The notes beneath the pieces are model-generated. The model made no database searches. It had not been told where the DNA came from and saw only the letters and a program-made list of their open reading frames with translations. DNA of 64,000 bases from Campylobacter sp. RM10537 (GTDB taxonomy: Bacteria; Campylobacterota; Campylobacteria; Campylobacterales; Campylobacteraceae). The stretch is taken from the NCBI RefSeq assembly GCF_022369435.1, contig NZ_CP059597.1:1240001-1304000 (forward strand). The letters are read 5' to 3'. The translations under genes and the position numbers were made by a program. The number at the start of each line of letters is the position of its first letter. Within the stretch, counting starts at the first letter, position 1. Shown here piece after piece: positions 37,904 to 47,462 of this stretch.

Positions 37904-39304
37904 TTATTTTTCAATACGCGGATTTAACATATTTTCAGGAGTTAAGTATTCATCTAATTTTTCCTTGGTTAATAAGCCCCTTTCTAAAACTATATCAGCA
38001 ACACTTTTTCCAGTTTGCAAAGCTTCTTTTGCAACTGATGCTGAATTTTCATATCCTATATAAGGATTTAAAGCAGTAACCAAACAAACAGAATTTAACA
38101 TGGTTTTTTTACAATTTTCAGGATTAGCTGTTAAGTGTTTGATTGCTTTATTGGCTAAAGTTAACATTGCATTTTCTAAAAGGACTAAAGAATTAAATAA
38201 AGCATAAGCAATTCCTGGCTCAAACGCATTAAGCTCAAATTCACCTCTTTCTGAGCAAAGTGCTATGGTAACATCATTTCCTATAACTTCATAACAAGCC
38301 TCTCCTACAACTTCTGGAATGACTGGATTTACTTTTCCTGGCATAATAGAACTACCTGGTTGCATTTGAGGTAAATTAACTTCACCTAAACCACATCTTG
38401 GGCCTGAATTCATTAATCTTATATCATTAGCAATTTTTGAAAGTCTTACTGCAGCAGTTTTTAAAGCTCCACTTACATGAACAAAATCAGCTGTATCTTG
38501 AGTAGCTGCTATAAAATCCTCCGCAGGCCTAAAGGTGGTGCCTGTTATATCACTTAAGTATTTTTCAACTAAGTCTTTATAATCTGGATGACAACAAATT
38601 CCTGTTCCGATTGCTGTTGCTCCTAAATTTAGATATGTCATTGACTCTCTTGCTTTAGTGATTTTTTCTATATCGCTTTTTAAATAACTTGCAAAAGCAT
38701 TAAAAGTATTTCCTAAGGTTGTAGGAACTGCATCTTCAAGCTCTGTTCTTCCAATTTTTAATATATCTTTCCATTCTTTTGCTTTAATTTCTAATTCATT
38801 TTTTAATATTTCCATAGCTTTAAGCAAATCACCCATTTTAGCGTGAACTGCGACTTTAATAGAGCTTGGGTAAGCATCATTAGTTGATTGACCAAAATTA
38901 GTATTATCATTTGGATGAAGATATTGATATTCACCTTTTTTATGACCCATCATCTCAAGAGCAACATTTGTAATTACTTCATTAGCATTCATATTTGTAC
39001 TTGTTCCAGCACCACCTTGAACCATATCAACTACAAATTGATCTAAAAATTCACCATTGATGATTCTATCACAAGCTTTTACAATATAATCAGCCCTATC
39101 GGCTGGAACCATACCTAAATCTTTATTAGCCAAAGCTGCTGCTTTTTTAACTTGTGCAAAAGCTTTAACAAAAAATGGATATTCCTTTAAAACCCTTCCA
39201 CTCATTTTAAAATTTTCTAAAGCTCTGTAAGTTTGCACTCCATAATAAACATCATCAGGAATTTCTAGTTCTCCTATAAAATCATGTTCTTTTCTTGTTC
39301 CCAT
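37904..39304 (-). CDS. aspA: Aspartate ammonia-lyase
   Basis: It turns aspartate into fumarate and ammonia, a main carbon entry in asaccharolytic Campylobacter. The 466-aa protein has the fumarase/aspartase signature GSSIMPGKVNPVIPE (catalytic loop, about 317-331), GRTELEDAVPTTLG and NTNFGQSTNDAYPS. It is first in the aspA-dcuA operon. A palindrome at 39349-39360 sits right at the expected start of transcription. Confidence 0.97.
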   Translation of the reverse strand: MGTRKEHDFIGELEIPDDVYYGVQTYRALENFKMSGRVLKEYPFFVKAFAQVKKAAALANKDLGMVPADRADYIVKACDRIINGEFLDQFVVDMVQGGAGTSTNMNANEVITNVALEMMGHKKGEYQYLHPNDNTNFGQSTNDAYPSSIKVAVHAKMGDLLKAMEILKNELEIKAKEWKDILKIGRTELEDAVPTTLGNTFNAFASYLKSDIEKITKARESMTYLNLGATAIGTGICCHPDYKDLVEKYLSDITGTTFRPAEDFIAATQDTADFVHVSGALKTAAVRLSKIANDIRLMNSGPRCGLGEVNLPQMQPGSSIMPGKVNPVIPEVVGEACYEVIGNDVTIALCSERGEFELNAFEPGIAYALFNSLVLLENAMLTLANKAIKHLTANPENCKKTMLNSVCLVTALNPYIGYENSASVAKEALQTGKSVADIVLERGLLTKEKLDEYLTPENMLNPRIEK

Positions 39305-39348
39305 TGTAAGCCTTTCATATAGTTTCTATTTTTAATGTAAACATAAAA

Positions 39349-39367
39349 ATCTACGTAGATAAGTATA
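39349..39367 (-). promoter_or_regulatory. aspA promoter with overlapping 12-bp palindrome
   Basis: On the minus strand a TATACT -10 (39367-39362) is followed directly by the perfect palindrome ATCTACGTAGAT (39360-39349). The palindrome would cover the transcription start, a typical repressor position. The regulator is not identified. Confidence 0.5.
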
Positions 39368-39461
39368 TTCCTATTTTAGTTAATAATTAGTTAATATTAT
39401 TAACATTTATTCAAGTAAAAATAAATAAAAAAATAAAAAACATATCTCACAATAATTTTGT

Positions 39462-39467
39462 TATAAT
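39462..39467 (+). promoter_or_regulatory. ung promoter, -10 TATAAT
   Basis: TTTTGTTATAATTTC lies 32 bp before the ung start; transcription would begin near 39474. It is divergent from the aspA promoter about 95 bp away. Confidence 0.6.
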
Positions 39468-39498
39468 TTCACCTAGATATAAATTTTGGACTATTTCA

Positions 39499-40194
39499 AT
39501 GGAAAAAATGGCTATTAATCTAGAAAATATTAAAATAAATGAGGATTGGAAATTTTTTTTAAAAGAAGAATTTTTAAAACCTTATTTTTTAGAAATTAAA
39601 AAAAAATATATTCATGCTCTAAAGAACAAAAAAATAATCTATCCTCCAGCAAATTTAACTTTTAATGCCTTTAATCTTACTCCTTTAAAAGATTTAAAAG
39701 TGATCATTTTAGGGCAAGATCCTTATCATCAAGAAGGTCAAGCAATGGGACTTAGTTTTTCAGTCCCTAAAGGAATTAAAATTCCACCAAGTTTGGCTAA
39801 TATTTATAAAGAACTTTATTATGATTTAAAAATTCAACCTGCAAAAGATGGAGATTTAAGTTTTTGGGCAAAACAAGGAGTTTTGCTTTTAAATTCCATT
39901 CTTAGCGTTGAAGCTGGAAAACCTGCGAGTCATAGCACTTGGGGATGGCAAAAATTTAGTGATGCTGTTATATCTAAACTCAGCATGGAAAAAAAAGGGC
40001 TTGTTTTTATACTTTGGGGTAATTTTGCAAAGTCTAAAAAAAATCTTATTGATACAAAAAAACATTTTATACTAGAAGCTTCTCACCCCAGTCCGCTAGC
40101 TAGAACAGGATTTTTAGGCTGCAAACATTTTTCAAAAGTCAATGAAATTTTAAAAAGTTTAGGAAAAGAAATTATAAATTGGGAATTAAAATAA
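39499..40194 (+). CDS. ung: Uracil-DNA glycosylase
   Basis: It removes uracil from DNA. The 231-aa protein has the water-activating loop GQDPYHQEGQAMGLSFSVP (about 75-93), the uracil pocket LLLNSILSVE, and the DNA-intercalation loop HPSPLARTGF. It is a single-gene unit, divergent from aspA and closed by a clear hairpin. ATG 39499 gives the expected N-terminus; a second ATG at 39508 is possible. Confidence 0.96.
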   Translation: MEKMAINLENIKINEDWKFFLKEEFLKPYFLEIKKKYIHALKNKKIIYPPANLTFNAFNLTPLKDLKVIILGQDPYHQEGQAMGLSFSVPKGIKIPPSLANIYKELYYDLKIQPAKDGDLSFWAKQGVLLLNSILSVEAGKPASHSTWGWQKFSDAVISKLSMEKKGLVFILWGNFAKSKKNLIDTKKHFILEASHPSPLARTGFLGCKHFSKVNEILKSLGKEIINWELK

Positions 40195-40198
40195 TTTT

Positions 40199-40229
40199 AA
40201 AAAGCTGATTAATAAATTCAGCTTTTTAA
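40199..40229 (+). terminator. Terminator of ung
   Basis: AAAAAGCTGA and TCAGCTTTTT form a 10-bp stem around TTAATAAAT, directly after the ung stop. A and T runs on both sides make it potentially bidirectional. Confidence 0.85.
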
Positions 40230-40515
40230 TTTGCAATATTTTTAAAAGATTCATTATCTATATCGGCTTATTTTTTAATAATTTAACCTTTATAATAAAA
40301 AATAATCTATATTTAAATTTCATAATCAATAAAAAATCACCGATAATTACTAAAAATATAAAGATTAAAAAATATTTTCAAATATAAAAATCATTTCATT
40401 ATATTTATATTTTATTAAAAATAAAAAAATTAATATGTTACAAAAATACACAAAATTTTTAAGAACTTATAAACTTTAATACCCTATTTCATTTCTTTAA
40501 ATCTATTTTTTGAAA
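40230..40515. other. AT-rich gap between ung and lctP
   Basis: About 290 bp with no usable ORF, dominated by A/T runs. From memory, this interval in C. jejuni NCTC 11168 carries cdtCBA, cydAB and a few other genes. Nothing of them is visible here. Confidence 0.6.
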
Positions 40516-40519
40516 TTTT

Positions 40520-40527
40520 GATAAAAT
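40520..40527 (+). promoter_or_regulatory. lctP promoter, extended -10 GATAAAAT
   Basis: TTTTGATAAAAT lies 36 bp before the lctP ATG at 40563. A start near 40534 would leave a 30-nt leader with an AAGGAG ribosome site. Confidence 0.5.
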
Positions 40528-40562
40528 GGCTAAAGATGTCAAAATTAAGGAGAAAATATCTA

Positions 40563-42230
40563 ATGTGGCAACAAATTTATGACCCGATGAACAATATTTG
40601 GTTAAGTGCTTTAATAGCATTTTTACCAATTCTTTGTTTTTTAGTTTGTCTAGTTTTTTTTAAACTCAAAGGTTTTCAAGCTGGATTTTTAACCGTTATT
40701 GTAGCATCCTTGGTAGCTTTATTGGCATATAAAATGCCTTGGAATTTAGTTGGAGCAAGTTTTATTCAAGGCTTTATCAATGGAATGTGGCCTATTGCTT
40801 GGATTATTATTGCAGCAATTTTTCTTTACAAGCTTTCGATTAAATCAGGATCTTTTGAAGTCATTAAAAAAAGTGTTATGAGTATCACGCCAGACCACAG
40901 AATGCAGGTAATTTTAATCGGTTTTTGTTTTGGATCATTTCTAGAGGGTGCGATAGGATTTGGCGGACCAATTGCTATTACCGCAGCTCTTTTAGTTGGA
41001 CTTGGTTTTAAACCATTGCAAGCAGCAGGACTTTGTCTTATAGCAAACACAGCCCCTGTAGCATTTGGCGCCGTTGGAATTCCTGTTATTGCGATGTGTG
41101 ATTTGGTCAAAATTGAAAGCCAATCTGTTTCAGCTATGATAGGTAGAATGCTTATACCGCTTAGTTTTATTGTACCTTTTTTTGTTGTATTTTTGATGAA
41201 TGGCTTTAAAGGCATTAAAGAAACTTTTCCTGCGGTTTTTGTTGCTGCGGCAAGTTTTACACTCACTCAATATCTTAGCTCTAACTATTTAGGTGCAGAA
41301 CTTCCGAGTATTATTTCCGCTGTTGCTTCCTTGGCAATTACAACTTTATTTTTAAAATTTTGGAAAATAAAAAATATTTACCGTGTTGATGGAGAAACTA
41401 ATTTTGAAACTAATAACAATCTTAGCTTTTCTTCGGTATTAAAAGCTTGGGCTCCATTTATCTTGCTTATAGTTTGTATAATTTTTTGGACTCAACCTTG
41501 GTTTAAAGACCTTTTTGGAAAAGATGGAATTTTTGCTTTTACTAGTATTACAATTGCATTTAATAATATCACTCAAGGAATACTTAGTCCTTCTATAGTT
41601 GATGCAAGTGTTCTTAAACCAGTTAGTTTAAATTTAGGTATAGATTTTATCAACGGAAAAACCGTAGCTCAAGCAGGAACTGCTATTTTATTTGCAGCGT
41701 TTTTTACTATTTTTATTTTAAAAATCAAAGCAAGTGATGCTGCTGAATGTTTTGGGGCAACTTTAAAAGAGATGGCTATTCCTTGTCTTACAATAGGTCT
41801 TGTGGTAGCTTTTGCTTTTATTTCTAAAAATAGTGGTATGAGTGCAACTTTAGGCCTTGCATTTGCACATACTGGCGATATATTTTCCTTCTTCTCTCCT
41901 GCTATAGGTTGGATAGGAGTATTCCTAACAGGATCTGATACAAGTGCTAATCTACTTTTTGGAACTTTACAGCAAGCAACAGCTCAAAAACTTGGAGTTA
42001 ATGAAGTTTTATTTTTAGCAGCAAATTCTGTAGGTGGAGTTGTCGGAAAAATGATAAGCCCTCAAAGTATAGCTGTAGCTTGTGCAGCCGTTGGATTAGT
42101 AGGAAAAGAATCTGAACTTTTCAAATTTACTCTTAAGTATTCTATAGCTTTTATTATTTTGGTAGGAATTTGGACTTGTTTTATCGCTTTCTTTTTGCAA
42201 GATATTATTCCTAGTGTTGTTTTAAAATAG
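40563..42230 (+). CDS. lctP: L-lactate permease
   Basis: The 555-aa LctP-family permease has about twelve to fourteen helices. Motifs include GSFLEGAIGFGGPIAITAALLVGLGF (about 120-145), IANTAPVAFGAVGIP, and near the end GSDTSANLLFGTLQQ and ANSVGGVVGKMISPQSIAVA. It imports lactate for the LutABC enzyme encoded next. The first in-frame ATG (40518) would overlap the promoter; ATG 40563 follows AAGGAG and gives the usual MWQQIYDP start. Confidence 0.95.
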   Translation: MWQQIYDPMNNIWLSALIAFLPILCFLVCLVFFKLKGFQAGFLTVIVASLVALLAYKMPWNLVGASFIQGFINGMWPIAWIIIAAIFLYKLSIKSGSFEVIKKSVMSITPDHRMQVILIGFCFGSFLEGAIGFGGPIAITAALLVGLGFKPLQAAGLCLIANTAPVAFGAVGIPVIAMCDLVKIESQSVSAMIGRMLIPLSFIVPFFVVFLMNGFKGIKETFPAVFVAAASFTLTQYLSSNYLGAELPSIISAVASLAITTLFLKFWKIKNIYRVDGETNFETNNNLSFSSVLKAWAPFILLIVCIIFWTQPWFKDLFGKDGIFAFTSITIAFNNITQGILSPSIVDASVLKPVSLNLGIDFINGKTVAQAGTAILFAAFFTIFILKIKASDAAECFGATLKEMAIPCLTIGLVVAFAFISKNSGMSATLGLAFAHTGDIFSFFSPAIGWIGVFLTGSDTSANLLFGTLQQATAQKLGVNEVLFLAANSVGGVVGKMISPQSIAVACAAVGLVGKESELFKFTLKYSIAFIILVGIWTCFIAFFLQDIIPSVVLK

Positions 42231-42251
42231 TGATTATTGAAAGGTAAATTA

Positions 42252-42989
42252 ATGAAAAAAGTATATTTTTATGCGACTTGCTTAGGCACAGCAGCTATGC
42301 AAGATACAATTTTAAATGCTTTAAAACTTTTACGTTTAGAAGGAATTGAAGTTATATTTAAGAAAAAACAGACTTGTTGCTCTCAACCTTCTTTTAATTC
42401 AGGTTATTTTAAAGAGAGTAAAGAAATTGCAATGTATAATGTAAATCTCTTTAATGAACCTTATCCTATCGTTGTACCAAGTGGATCTTGTGCCGGTATG
42501 ATGGCTCATGATTATCTGGAACTTTTTAAAAATGATCCACAATTTGAAAAAGTAAAAAATTTCAGCCAAAGAGTTATAGAGCTTTCTCAATATCTTGATG
42601 AAGTTTTAAATGTAAACTATGAAGATAAGGGGGAACCCGTAAAAATAACATGGCATTCAAATTGTCATGCTTTAAGAGTTCAAAAAAGCATCGATGCAAA
42701 TAAAAATCTAATTAAAAGGCTTAAAAACGTTGAACTTGTGCCTTTAACCTATGAAGAAGAATGTTGTGGATTTGGTGGAACTTTTTGCGTAAAAGAGCCT
42801 GAAATTTCAAATGCTATGGCACAAAGCAAAATCAAAGATATTCAAAATACAGGAGTAAAATATTTGGTTAGCGCAGATGGAGGCTGTTTGCTTAATTTAG
42901 GAGGTACTATGAAAAAAATGGGGCTCGATATTAAACCCATTCACCTATATGATTTTTTAATCAAACGTTTGCAAGGAGAAAAACTATGA
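42252..42989 (+). CDS. lutA: L-lactate oxidation complex subunit LutA
   Basis: The 245-aa protein is of the CCG-domain (GlpC/HdrB) type: KKQTCCSQPSFNSGYF (about 40) and EECCGFGGTFCV (about 175) are the cysteine-rich cluster-binding repeats. With LutB and LutC it oxidises L-lactate to pyruvate. ATG 42252 has AAAGG 8 nt upstream. It overlaps lutB by 4 bp. Confidence 0.93.
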   Translation: MKKVYFYATCLGTAAMQDTILNALKLLRLEGIEVIFKKKQTCCSQPSFNSGYFKESKEIAMYNVNLFNEPYPIVVPSGSCAGMMAHDYLELFKNDPQFEKVKNFSQRVIELSQYLDEVLNVNYEDKGEPVKITWHSNCHALRVQKSIDANKNLIKRLKNVELVPLTYEEECCGFGGTFCVKEPEISNAMAQSKIKDIQNTGVKYLVSADGGCLLNLGGTMKKMGLDIKPIHLYDFLIKRLQGEKL

Positions 42990-44422
42990 ATGCTAAAATG
43001 CCTCATGAGCAAATCGTTCATATCAAACTAAACGATAAACAAATGCAAGAAAATCTTGTTAATGCTATGCATACCTTACAAACCAATCGTTTTAAAGTAA
43101 TTGATGCTAAATTTAATGATTGGCAAGGCTTAAGATCTAAAGCCAAACAAGCTAAAAACAATGCTTTAATGAATTTAAAAGATCGTTTATTAGAATTTGA
43201 AAAAAATGCTACAGCTAATGGAATGATCATACATTGGGCGGATACAAAAGAAGATGCTTGTGAAATTATCTATCAACTTATGCTAGAAAAAAAGATCTCT
43301 AAAGTTTTAAAAGGTAAATCAATGGCTAGTGAAGAGATAGGTTTAAATCATTACTTAGAAAATAAAGGAATGAAAGCCATTGAAACTGATTTAGGCGAAC
43401 TCATTTTACAATTAAATGATGAAGCTCCTGTACATATTGTAGTTCCAGCTATTCATAGAAATCGTTATGAAATAGGAAAAATCTTTAAAGAAAAGCTTAA
43501 TTCAGAATTAGAAAGTGAGCCAGAAAAACTTAATGCCATAGCAAGAAAGCATTTAAGAGATGAATTTGAAGGTTTAAAATTGGGTCTAAGCGGAGTTAAT
43601 TTTGCTATGTCTAAAGAAGGTGCTTTTTGGCTCATAGAAAATGAAGGTAATGGTAGGATGTGCACCACAGCTCCTGATATACATATAGCCCTTTGTGGAA
43701 TAGAAAAAGTTATGGAAACTTTTGAAGATGCAGCTACAATGGTTTCTTTACTTACTCCATCAGCAACTGGACAATTTATACCAACTTACAATAATATCAT
43801 TACAGGACCAAGAAAAAATGGAGAATTAGACGGTCCTAAAGAGGTACATGTGATATTATTTAATAATAATCGCACTAATATGCTTTCTAATGAAGATTAT
43901 TATGAAGCTTTAAGATGTATAAGATGTGGTGCTTGTATGAATTTTTGTCCTGTTTATGATCAAATAGGTGGGCACACGTATCAAACAACTTATCCAGGGC
44001 CTATAGGAGAAGTTATTAGTCCAAATATCTTTGGTATTGATCATACAGGAGATATTTTAACTTTTTGCTCACTTTGTGGACGCTGTTCGGAGGTTTGTCC
44101 TGTTAAAATTCCTTTAGCTGATTTAATTAGAAAATTAAGACGCGATAAAGTAGGACAAGGAGATAATCCACCTATAGGTGCAAATTTAGTTCATCATAAT
44201 GCCATGGAAGCTTTTGCTTTTTCAAAATTCAAAAGCTTAGCTACTAGCGGTAATTTATGGAGATTTTCTTTATCAAAAGCTCATTATTTTAATTCCTTAT
44301 TGCACAAATTTAAGGATTCTTTGCCAGTAATTAAAAATTGGAGTGCTTTTAAAGAATTACCAGAAATTAAAAAAGATTTATATAAAGAAGTAGAAAAACT
44401 TCAAGGAGTTATTTATGAATAA
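42986..44422 (+). CDS. lutB: L-lactate oxidation iron-sulfur subunit LutB
   Basis: The 478-aa protein has an N-terminal LUD domain (about 60-290) and two ferredoxin-type 4Fe-4S sites, CIRCGACMNFCPVY (about 312) and CSLCGRCSEVCPVK (about 362). The C-terminal part ends in a helical segment. It shuttles electrons from lactate to the quinone pool. It is coupled to lutA and overlaps lutC by 8 bp. Confidence 0.94.
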   Translation: MNAKMPHEQIVHIKLNDKQMQENLVNAMHTLQTNRFKVIDAKFNDWQGLRSKAKQAKNNALMNLKDRLLEFEKNATANGMIIHWADTKEDACEIIYQLMLEKKISKVLKGKSMASEEIGLNHYLENKGMKAIETDLGELILQLNDEAPVHIVVPAIHRNRYEIGKIFKEKLNSELESEPEKLNAIARKHLRDEFEGLKLGLSGVNFAMSKEGAFWLIENEGNGRMCTTAPDIHIALCGIEKVMETFEDAATMVSLLTPSATGQFIPTYNNIITGPRKNGELDGPKEVHVILFNNNRTNMLSNEDYYEALRCIRCGACMNFCPVYDQIGGHTYQTTYPGPIGEVISPNIFGIDHTGDILTFCSLCGRCSEVCPVKIPLADLIRKLRRDKVGQGDNPPIGANLVHHNAMEAFAFSKFKSLATSGNLWRFSLSKAHYFNSLLHKFKDSLPVIKNWSAFKELPEIKKDLYKEVEKLQGVIYE

Positions 44423-45071
44423 AATTGCAGAAATTACCTCAAAAAGCAAAGCAAGCATTTTAAAAAAGCTAGAAAATTATTATCATGAAACAGAATTTTC
44501 TTATACTCCAAGTATTGACCCAGTAGAGCATATTTACACCACAGATGATATGCTTAGCGAGTTAAAACAAAAAATGAGTGATAATAAATATATTGTTGAA
44601 GAAAGCACTCAAGATCAACTTGAAGAAAAAATTAATGAAATTGCATCAAGTTATGGCTATACAAAACTAATCTATCCTCAAAATTTAAATTTAAATTTAG
44701 AAAAGATTAATGCTAAAGAAAAAGTTTGTTTTGATAAAAATATAGAAGACTTAAGATCTGAAGTTTTTCATAGTGATTTTTCGATTATCCATGCAAGAGT
44801 TGGAGTAAGTTCCCATGGTGTTGCTTTAGTGCTTTCATCTAAAGAGCAACCTAGAATGCTTTCTTTAGCTCCAAAACTTTGTATTGTTTTACTCAAAAAA
44901 GAAAATGTGGTTAAAAGTCTTAGCGAAGCTTTAAATTTGACTAAAAAAGAACATGAAAATTTACCAAGCAATATTTTGTTTATTGCTGGACCTTCAAGAA
45001 CTGCTGATATAGAGTTAATTACTGTTTTTGGGGTTCATGGCCCACAGCAAGCTCATATTATTTTATACTAA
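44415..45071 (+). CDS. lutC: L-lactate oxidation subunit LutC
   Basis: The 218-aa LUD-domain protein shows IHARVGVSSHGVALVLSSKEQPRMLSL and the C-terminal FIAGPSRTADIELITVFGVHGPQQ typical of LutC/YkgG. It is the third subunit of the lactate-oxidising complex and ends at a long inverted repeat. Confidence 0.92.
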   Translation: MNKIAEITSKSKASILKKLENYYHETEFSYTPSIDPVEHIYTTDDMLSELKQKMSDNKYIVEESTQDQLEEKINEIASSYGYTKLIYPQNLNLNLEKINAKEKVCFDKNIEDLRSEVFHSDFSIIHARVGVSSHGVALVLSSKEQPRMLSLAPKLCIVLLKKENVVKSLSEALNLTKKEHENLPSNILFIAGPSRTADIELITVFGVHGPQQAHIILY

Positions 45072-45074
45072 ATT

Positions 45075-45103
45075 ACATTCTAGATAAATTTTATCTAGAA
45101 TGT
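45075..45103 (+). terminator. Inverted repeat after the lut operon
   Basis: The arms ACATTCTAGATAAA and TTTATCTAGAATGT are perfect 14-mers separated by one base. Inner pairs would open as a loop. No strong T-run follows, so it may be a terminator or a 3'-protecting hairpin. Confidence 0.6.
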
Positions 45104-45260
45104 CAAATAATCTGAAAAATTAAAAAATTCAATCCTTTATTTTATATTAGATATTAATCTTAATTAATAGTATTTTAATCCTAAATTAAATTATTTTTTG
45201 ATAAATTACAAAAAATAATTAAGGTTATATTTATAAATTAATATTTTAAGGAAAATTATA

Positions 45261-45617
45261 ATGTTAGTTTGCATAAATAAATACAATAAATTAATTTATC
45301 ATAAAGATAGCAATGATGAAAATTGTTTTATTGTTTCTATAAAAAATATCAATAATTTTTTTCACTCCAGACTTGTTTATACAGATTTTAAATTTTTTAT
45401 TGATAGTCATTTTACCTTAAATCAATTTATTGAAAATAGTTCAGATGATTGTGGCATATATTTTAAATACTTCTTTTCAGATCACTTACATTTTAATACA
45501 ACTCAAAATCGATTTAATTCAGATATTATTGATATTATGAAAAAAATTTTCGAACTCATTGCAAATGAAGAAAACAAAACTACACAAAATATTAAAATCC
45601 TATTTCGAAAAATTTAA
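45261..45617 (+). CDS. Hypothetical protein of unknown family
   Basis: I do not recognise it. The 118-aa product is rich in Asn, Phe, Ile and Asp with no signal peptide, membrane segment or motif. The N-terminus (MLVCINKYNKLIYHKDSND) could form a small beta domain and the C-terminus a helix (IIDIMKKIFELIANEENK). A good AAGGA ribosome site precedes the ATG, with AT-rich flanks of about 150 bp on both sides. It could be strain-specific cargo. Confidence 0.6.
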   Translation: MLVCINKYNKLIYHKDSNDENCFIVSIKNINNFFHSRLVYTDFKFFIDSHFTLNQFIENSSDDCGIYFKYFFSDHLHFNTTQNRFNSDIIDIMKKIFELIANEENKTTQNIKILFRKI

Positions 45618-45770
45618 ACCTCTTTTAACTCATCCATAAAATATATAGATAATTTTATTTATCTATTTATTTTTATTTACCAAAATCATATAAAAATTTA
45701 ATAATATAAATTATTTTTTATTATAATATAAATTATTTTTAATAATATATTATTTTATCAAGGAAAGCTT

Positions 45771-47453
45771 ATGCTTAATCAAGTTTATTATTATTATTTT
45801 AATTCTAATTATGAAAAATGTTTAGAAATAAGCGAAAAGCACCTTGATAATATTGATGCTTTAACGTATACTATGTTATCTTCTCTTAAGCTTTCTATAA
45901 ACGATAAAGCCTTATATTATGCCCAACAACTTTTTATAAAAAATGCAACTAGCTTTAATGGTCTTTTACTTTCAAAAGCTTATATATTCAATTCAAAATT
46001 TCAAGAAGCCTTTGCTTTACTTAAAAAACTTTTGACAAAAAATGATTCTTTATACAAGGAAATTAATTTAGAATTAGCTCTACTTTTTCAAATTACAGGC
46101 AAATTAGAAGAAGCTGAAAAAATCTTTCAAAATTTACTCAAGAAAGATCCATATGATTTAAATTTATGGAAAAGTTATGCTGAAATTTATTTTAAAAAAG
46201 ATTATAATAAAGCTCTTAAGGCGCATGAAGAACTTTGTGCTTTTTGGTCACAAACCAACGAAAAAATCAAACAAGGATTATTAGTAGAAAAAATACAGTC
46301 TAATACATCAAATTTTCAAGATCGCTTACAAAATAAAACAAAAGAAAATATAACAATTATAAAAATTGAAGAATTTTTAAATACACGAATTTTACCTCAA
46401 AAAGCATATTTACTTTTTAAATTATTTAAAATAGAACAATCTTTAACTTTATTCCATTCTTTGCAAGAATTCAATCAACATAATGCTCAATTTTGGCAAA
46501 ATTACGCCAAGGTTTTAGAATTTAATTCCAACTATCAAAATGCTTATCATGCTTATCAAAAAGCTTTAAGTTTACACTCACATGCAACTTATAAATTTGA
46601 TTTGGCTTATCTTTTGATGCGCATGGGTACAGAAGATAATTTTGAAGAAGGTAAAAAATTTTACGAAAGCAGACTTTTTTACGCCCATAATGAAACCTTC
46701 TCTGTTTATCACTATAATAAAACAATGCAAATCTTCAATAAAAATGGTATAGATGCATTTAAAAATAAAGAAATTCTTATTTTTTGCGAACAAGGTTTTG
46801 GTGATACAATTATGTATTCTAGATGCTTAGAAAAAATTTGTCAAATCGCTCAGAAAGTACTTTTTGCACCTCAAAGTGCGATGTATGAAATGTTTAAAAA
46901 TCAGATCAAATTTTTAAATCAATCTGAAAAAAACTTTAGAAATTTAAAAGTATTAAAAACTTTGCCTAAAAAATTTGATTATGCTATGCCTATTTGCTCT
47001 TTACCTTTTTTCATGGATATTAAATTGACAGAAATTTCTCAACTAAAAACTCCAATAAAAGCATATAAGAAACCACAAAATAAAATCAAAAAGATAGGGA
47101 TTTTTTGGTTTACTCCAAATGCTATAGATTCCGAAACAACAAGAAATTTTGAATTAAATTTTTTGCTTAATGCCTTAAAAGATATGCCTTATAAGATTAT
47201 TTCTTTTCAAATGCAAGGTGATTATACATTATCAGATAAAATAGAAAATAGAGCTAAAAAAATAAAAAATTGGAATGATACTTTAAATAATTTAAACGAT
47301 ATTGATTGTATGATTACTATAGATAGTGCTATAGCACATCTTAGTTTAGCTCTTGAAATTCCAACGATAGTGCTTTTAAAACCAAGATTTGATTGGCGTT
47401 GGGGAAATTTGAACAACCAAAAAGTTTTTTTTGGCCAAAAGCAAAAATTTTAG
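45771..47453 (+). CDS. TPR-glycosyltransferase, C-terminus cut by a frameshift at a T8 tract
   Basis: The 560-aa product has TPR repeats over about residues 5-310 (LALLFQITGKLEEAEKIFQNLLKKDPYDLNLWKSY split in repeats). A GT9/heptosyltransferase-like C-terminal domain follows (EILIFCEQGFGDTIMYSRCL; DCMITIDSAIAHLSLALEIPTIVLL then PRFDWRWG). The acceptor is unknown; such fusions often modify surface or flagellar proteins. The frame hits TAG at 47453 soon after eight T at 47425-47432. One added T (or two removed) extends it to VFFWPKAKILVIKD...FIKTI, ending at 47512 next to the following gene's ribosome site. I take the longer frame as the original one. Confidence 0.8.
   Translation: MLNQVYYYYFNSNYEKCLEISEKHLDNIDALTYTMLSSLKLSINDKALYYAQQLFIKNATSFNGLLLSKAYIFNSKFQEAFALLKKLLTKNDSLYKEINLELALLFQITGKLEEAEKIFQNLLKKDPYDLNLWKSYAEIYFKKDYNKALKAHEELCAFWSQTNEKIKQGLLVEKIQSNTSNFQDRLQNKTKENITIIKIEEFLNTRILPQKAYLLFKLFKIEQSLTLFHSLQEFNQHNAQFWQNYAKVLEFNSNYQNAYHAYQKALSLHSHATYKFDLAYLLMRMGTEDNFEEGKKFYESRLFYAHNETFSVYHYNKTMQIFNKNGIDAFKNKEILIFCEQGFGDTIMYSRCLEKICQIAQKVLFAPQSAMYEMFKNQIKFLNQSEKNFRNLKVLKTLPKKFDYAMPICSLPFFMDIKLTEISQLKTPIKAYKKPQNKIKKIGIFWFTPNAIDSETTRNFELNFLLNALKDMPYKIISFQMQGDYTLSDKIENRAKKIKNWNDTLNNLNDIDCMITIDSAIAHLSLALEIPTIVLLKPRFDWRWGNLNNQKVFFGQKQKF
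47425..47432 (+). repeat. Homopolymer tract T8, possible slippage switch
   Basis: Eight T after G at the point where the glycosyltransferase leaves its sensible frame. T9 or T6 restores 29 or 28 C-terminal residues. Homopolymer slippage is a common on/off mechanism in Campylobacter, though poly-G is the usual tract. Confidence 0.65.
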
Positions 47454-47462
47454 TCATTAAAG

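Noticed and set aside
40826-41266. 146-aa minus-strand ORF inside lctP
   Set aside because: It is fully antisense to a conserved permease with family motifs and has no ribosome site or recognisable domain.
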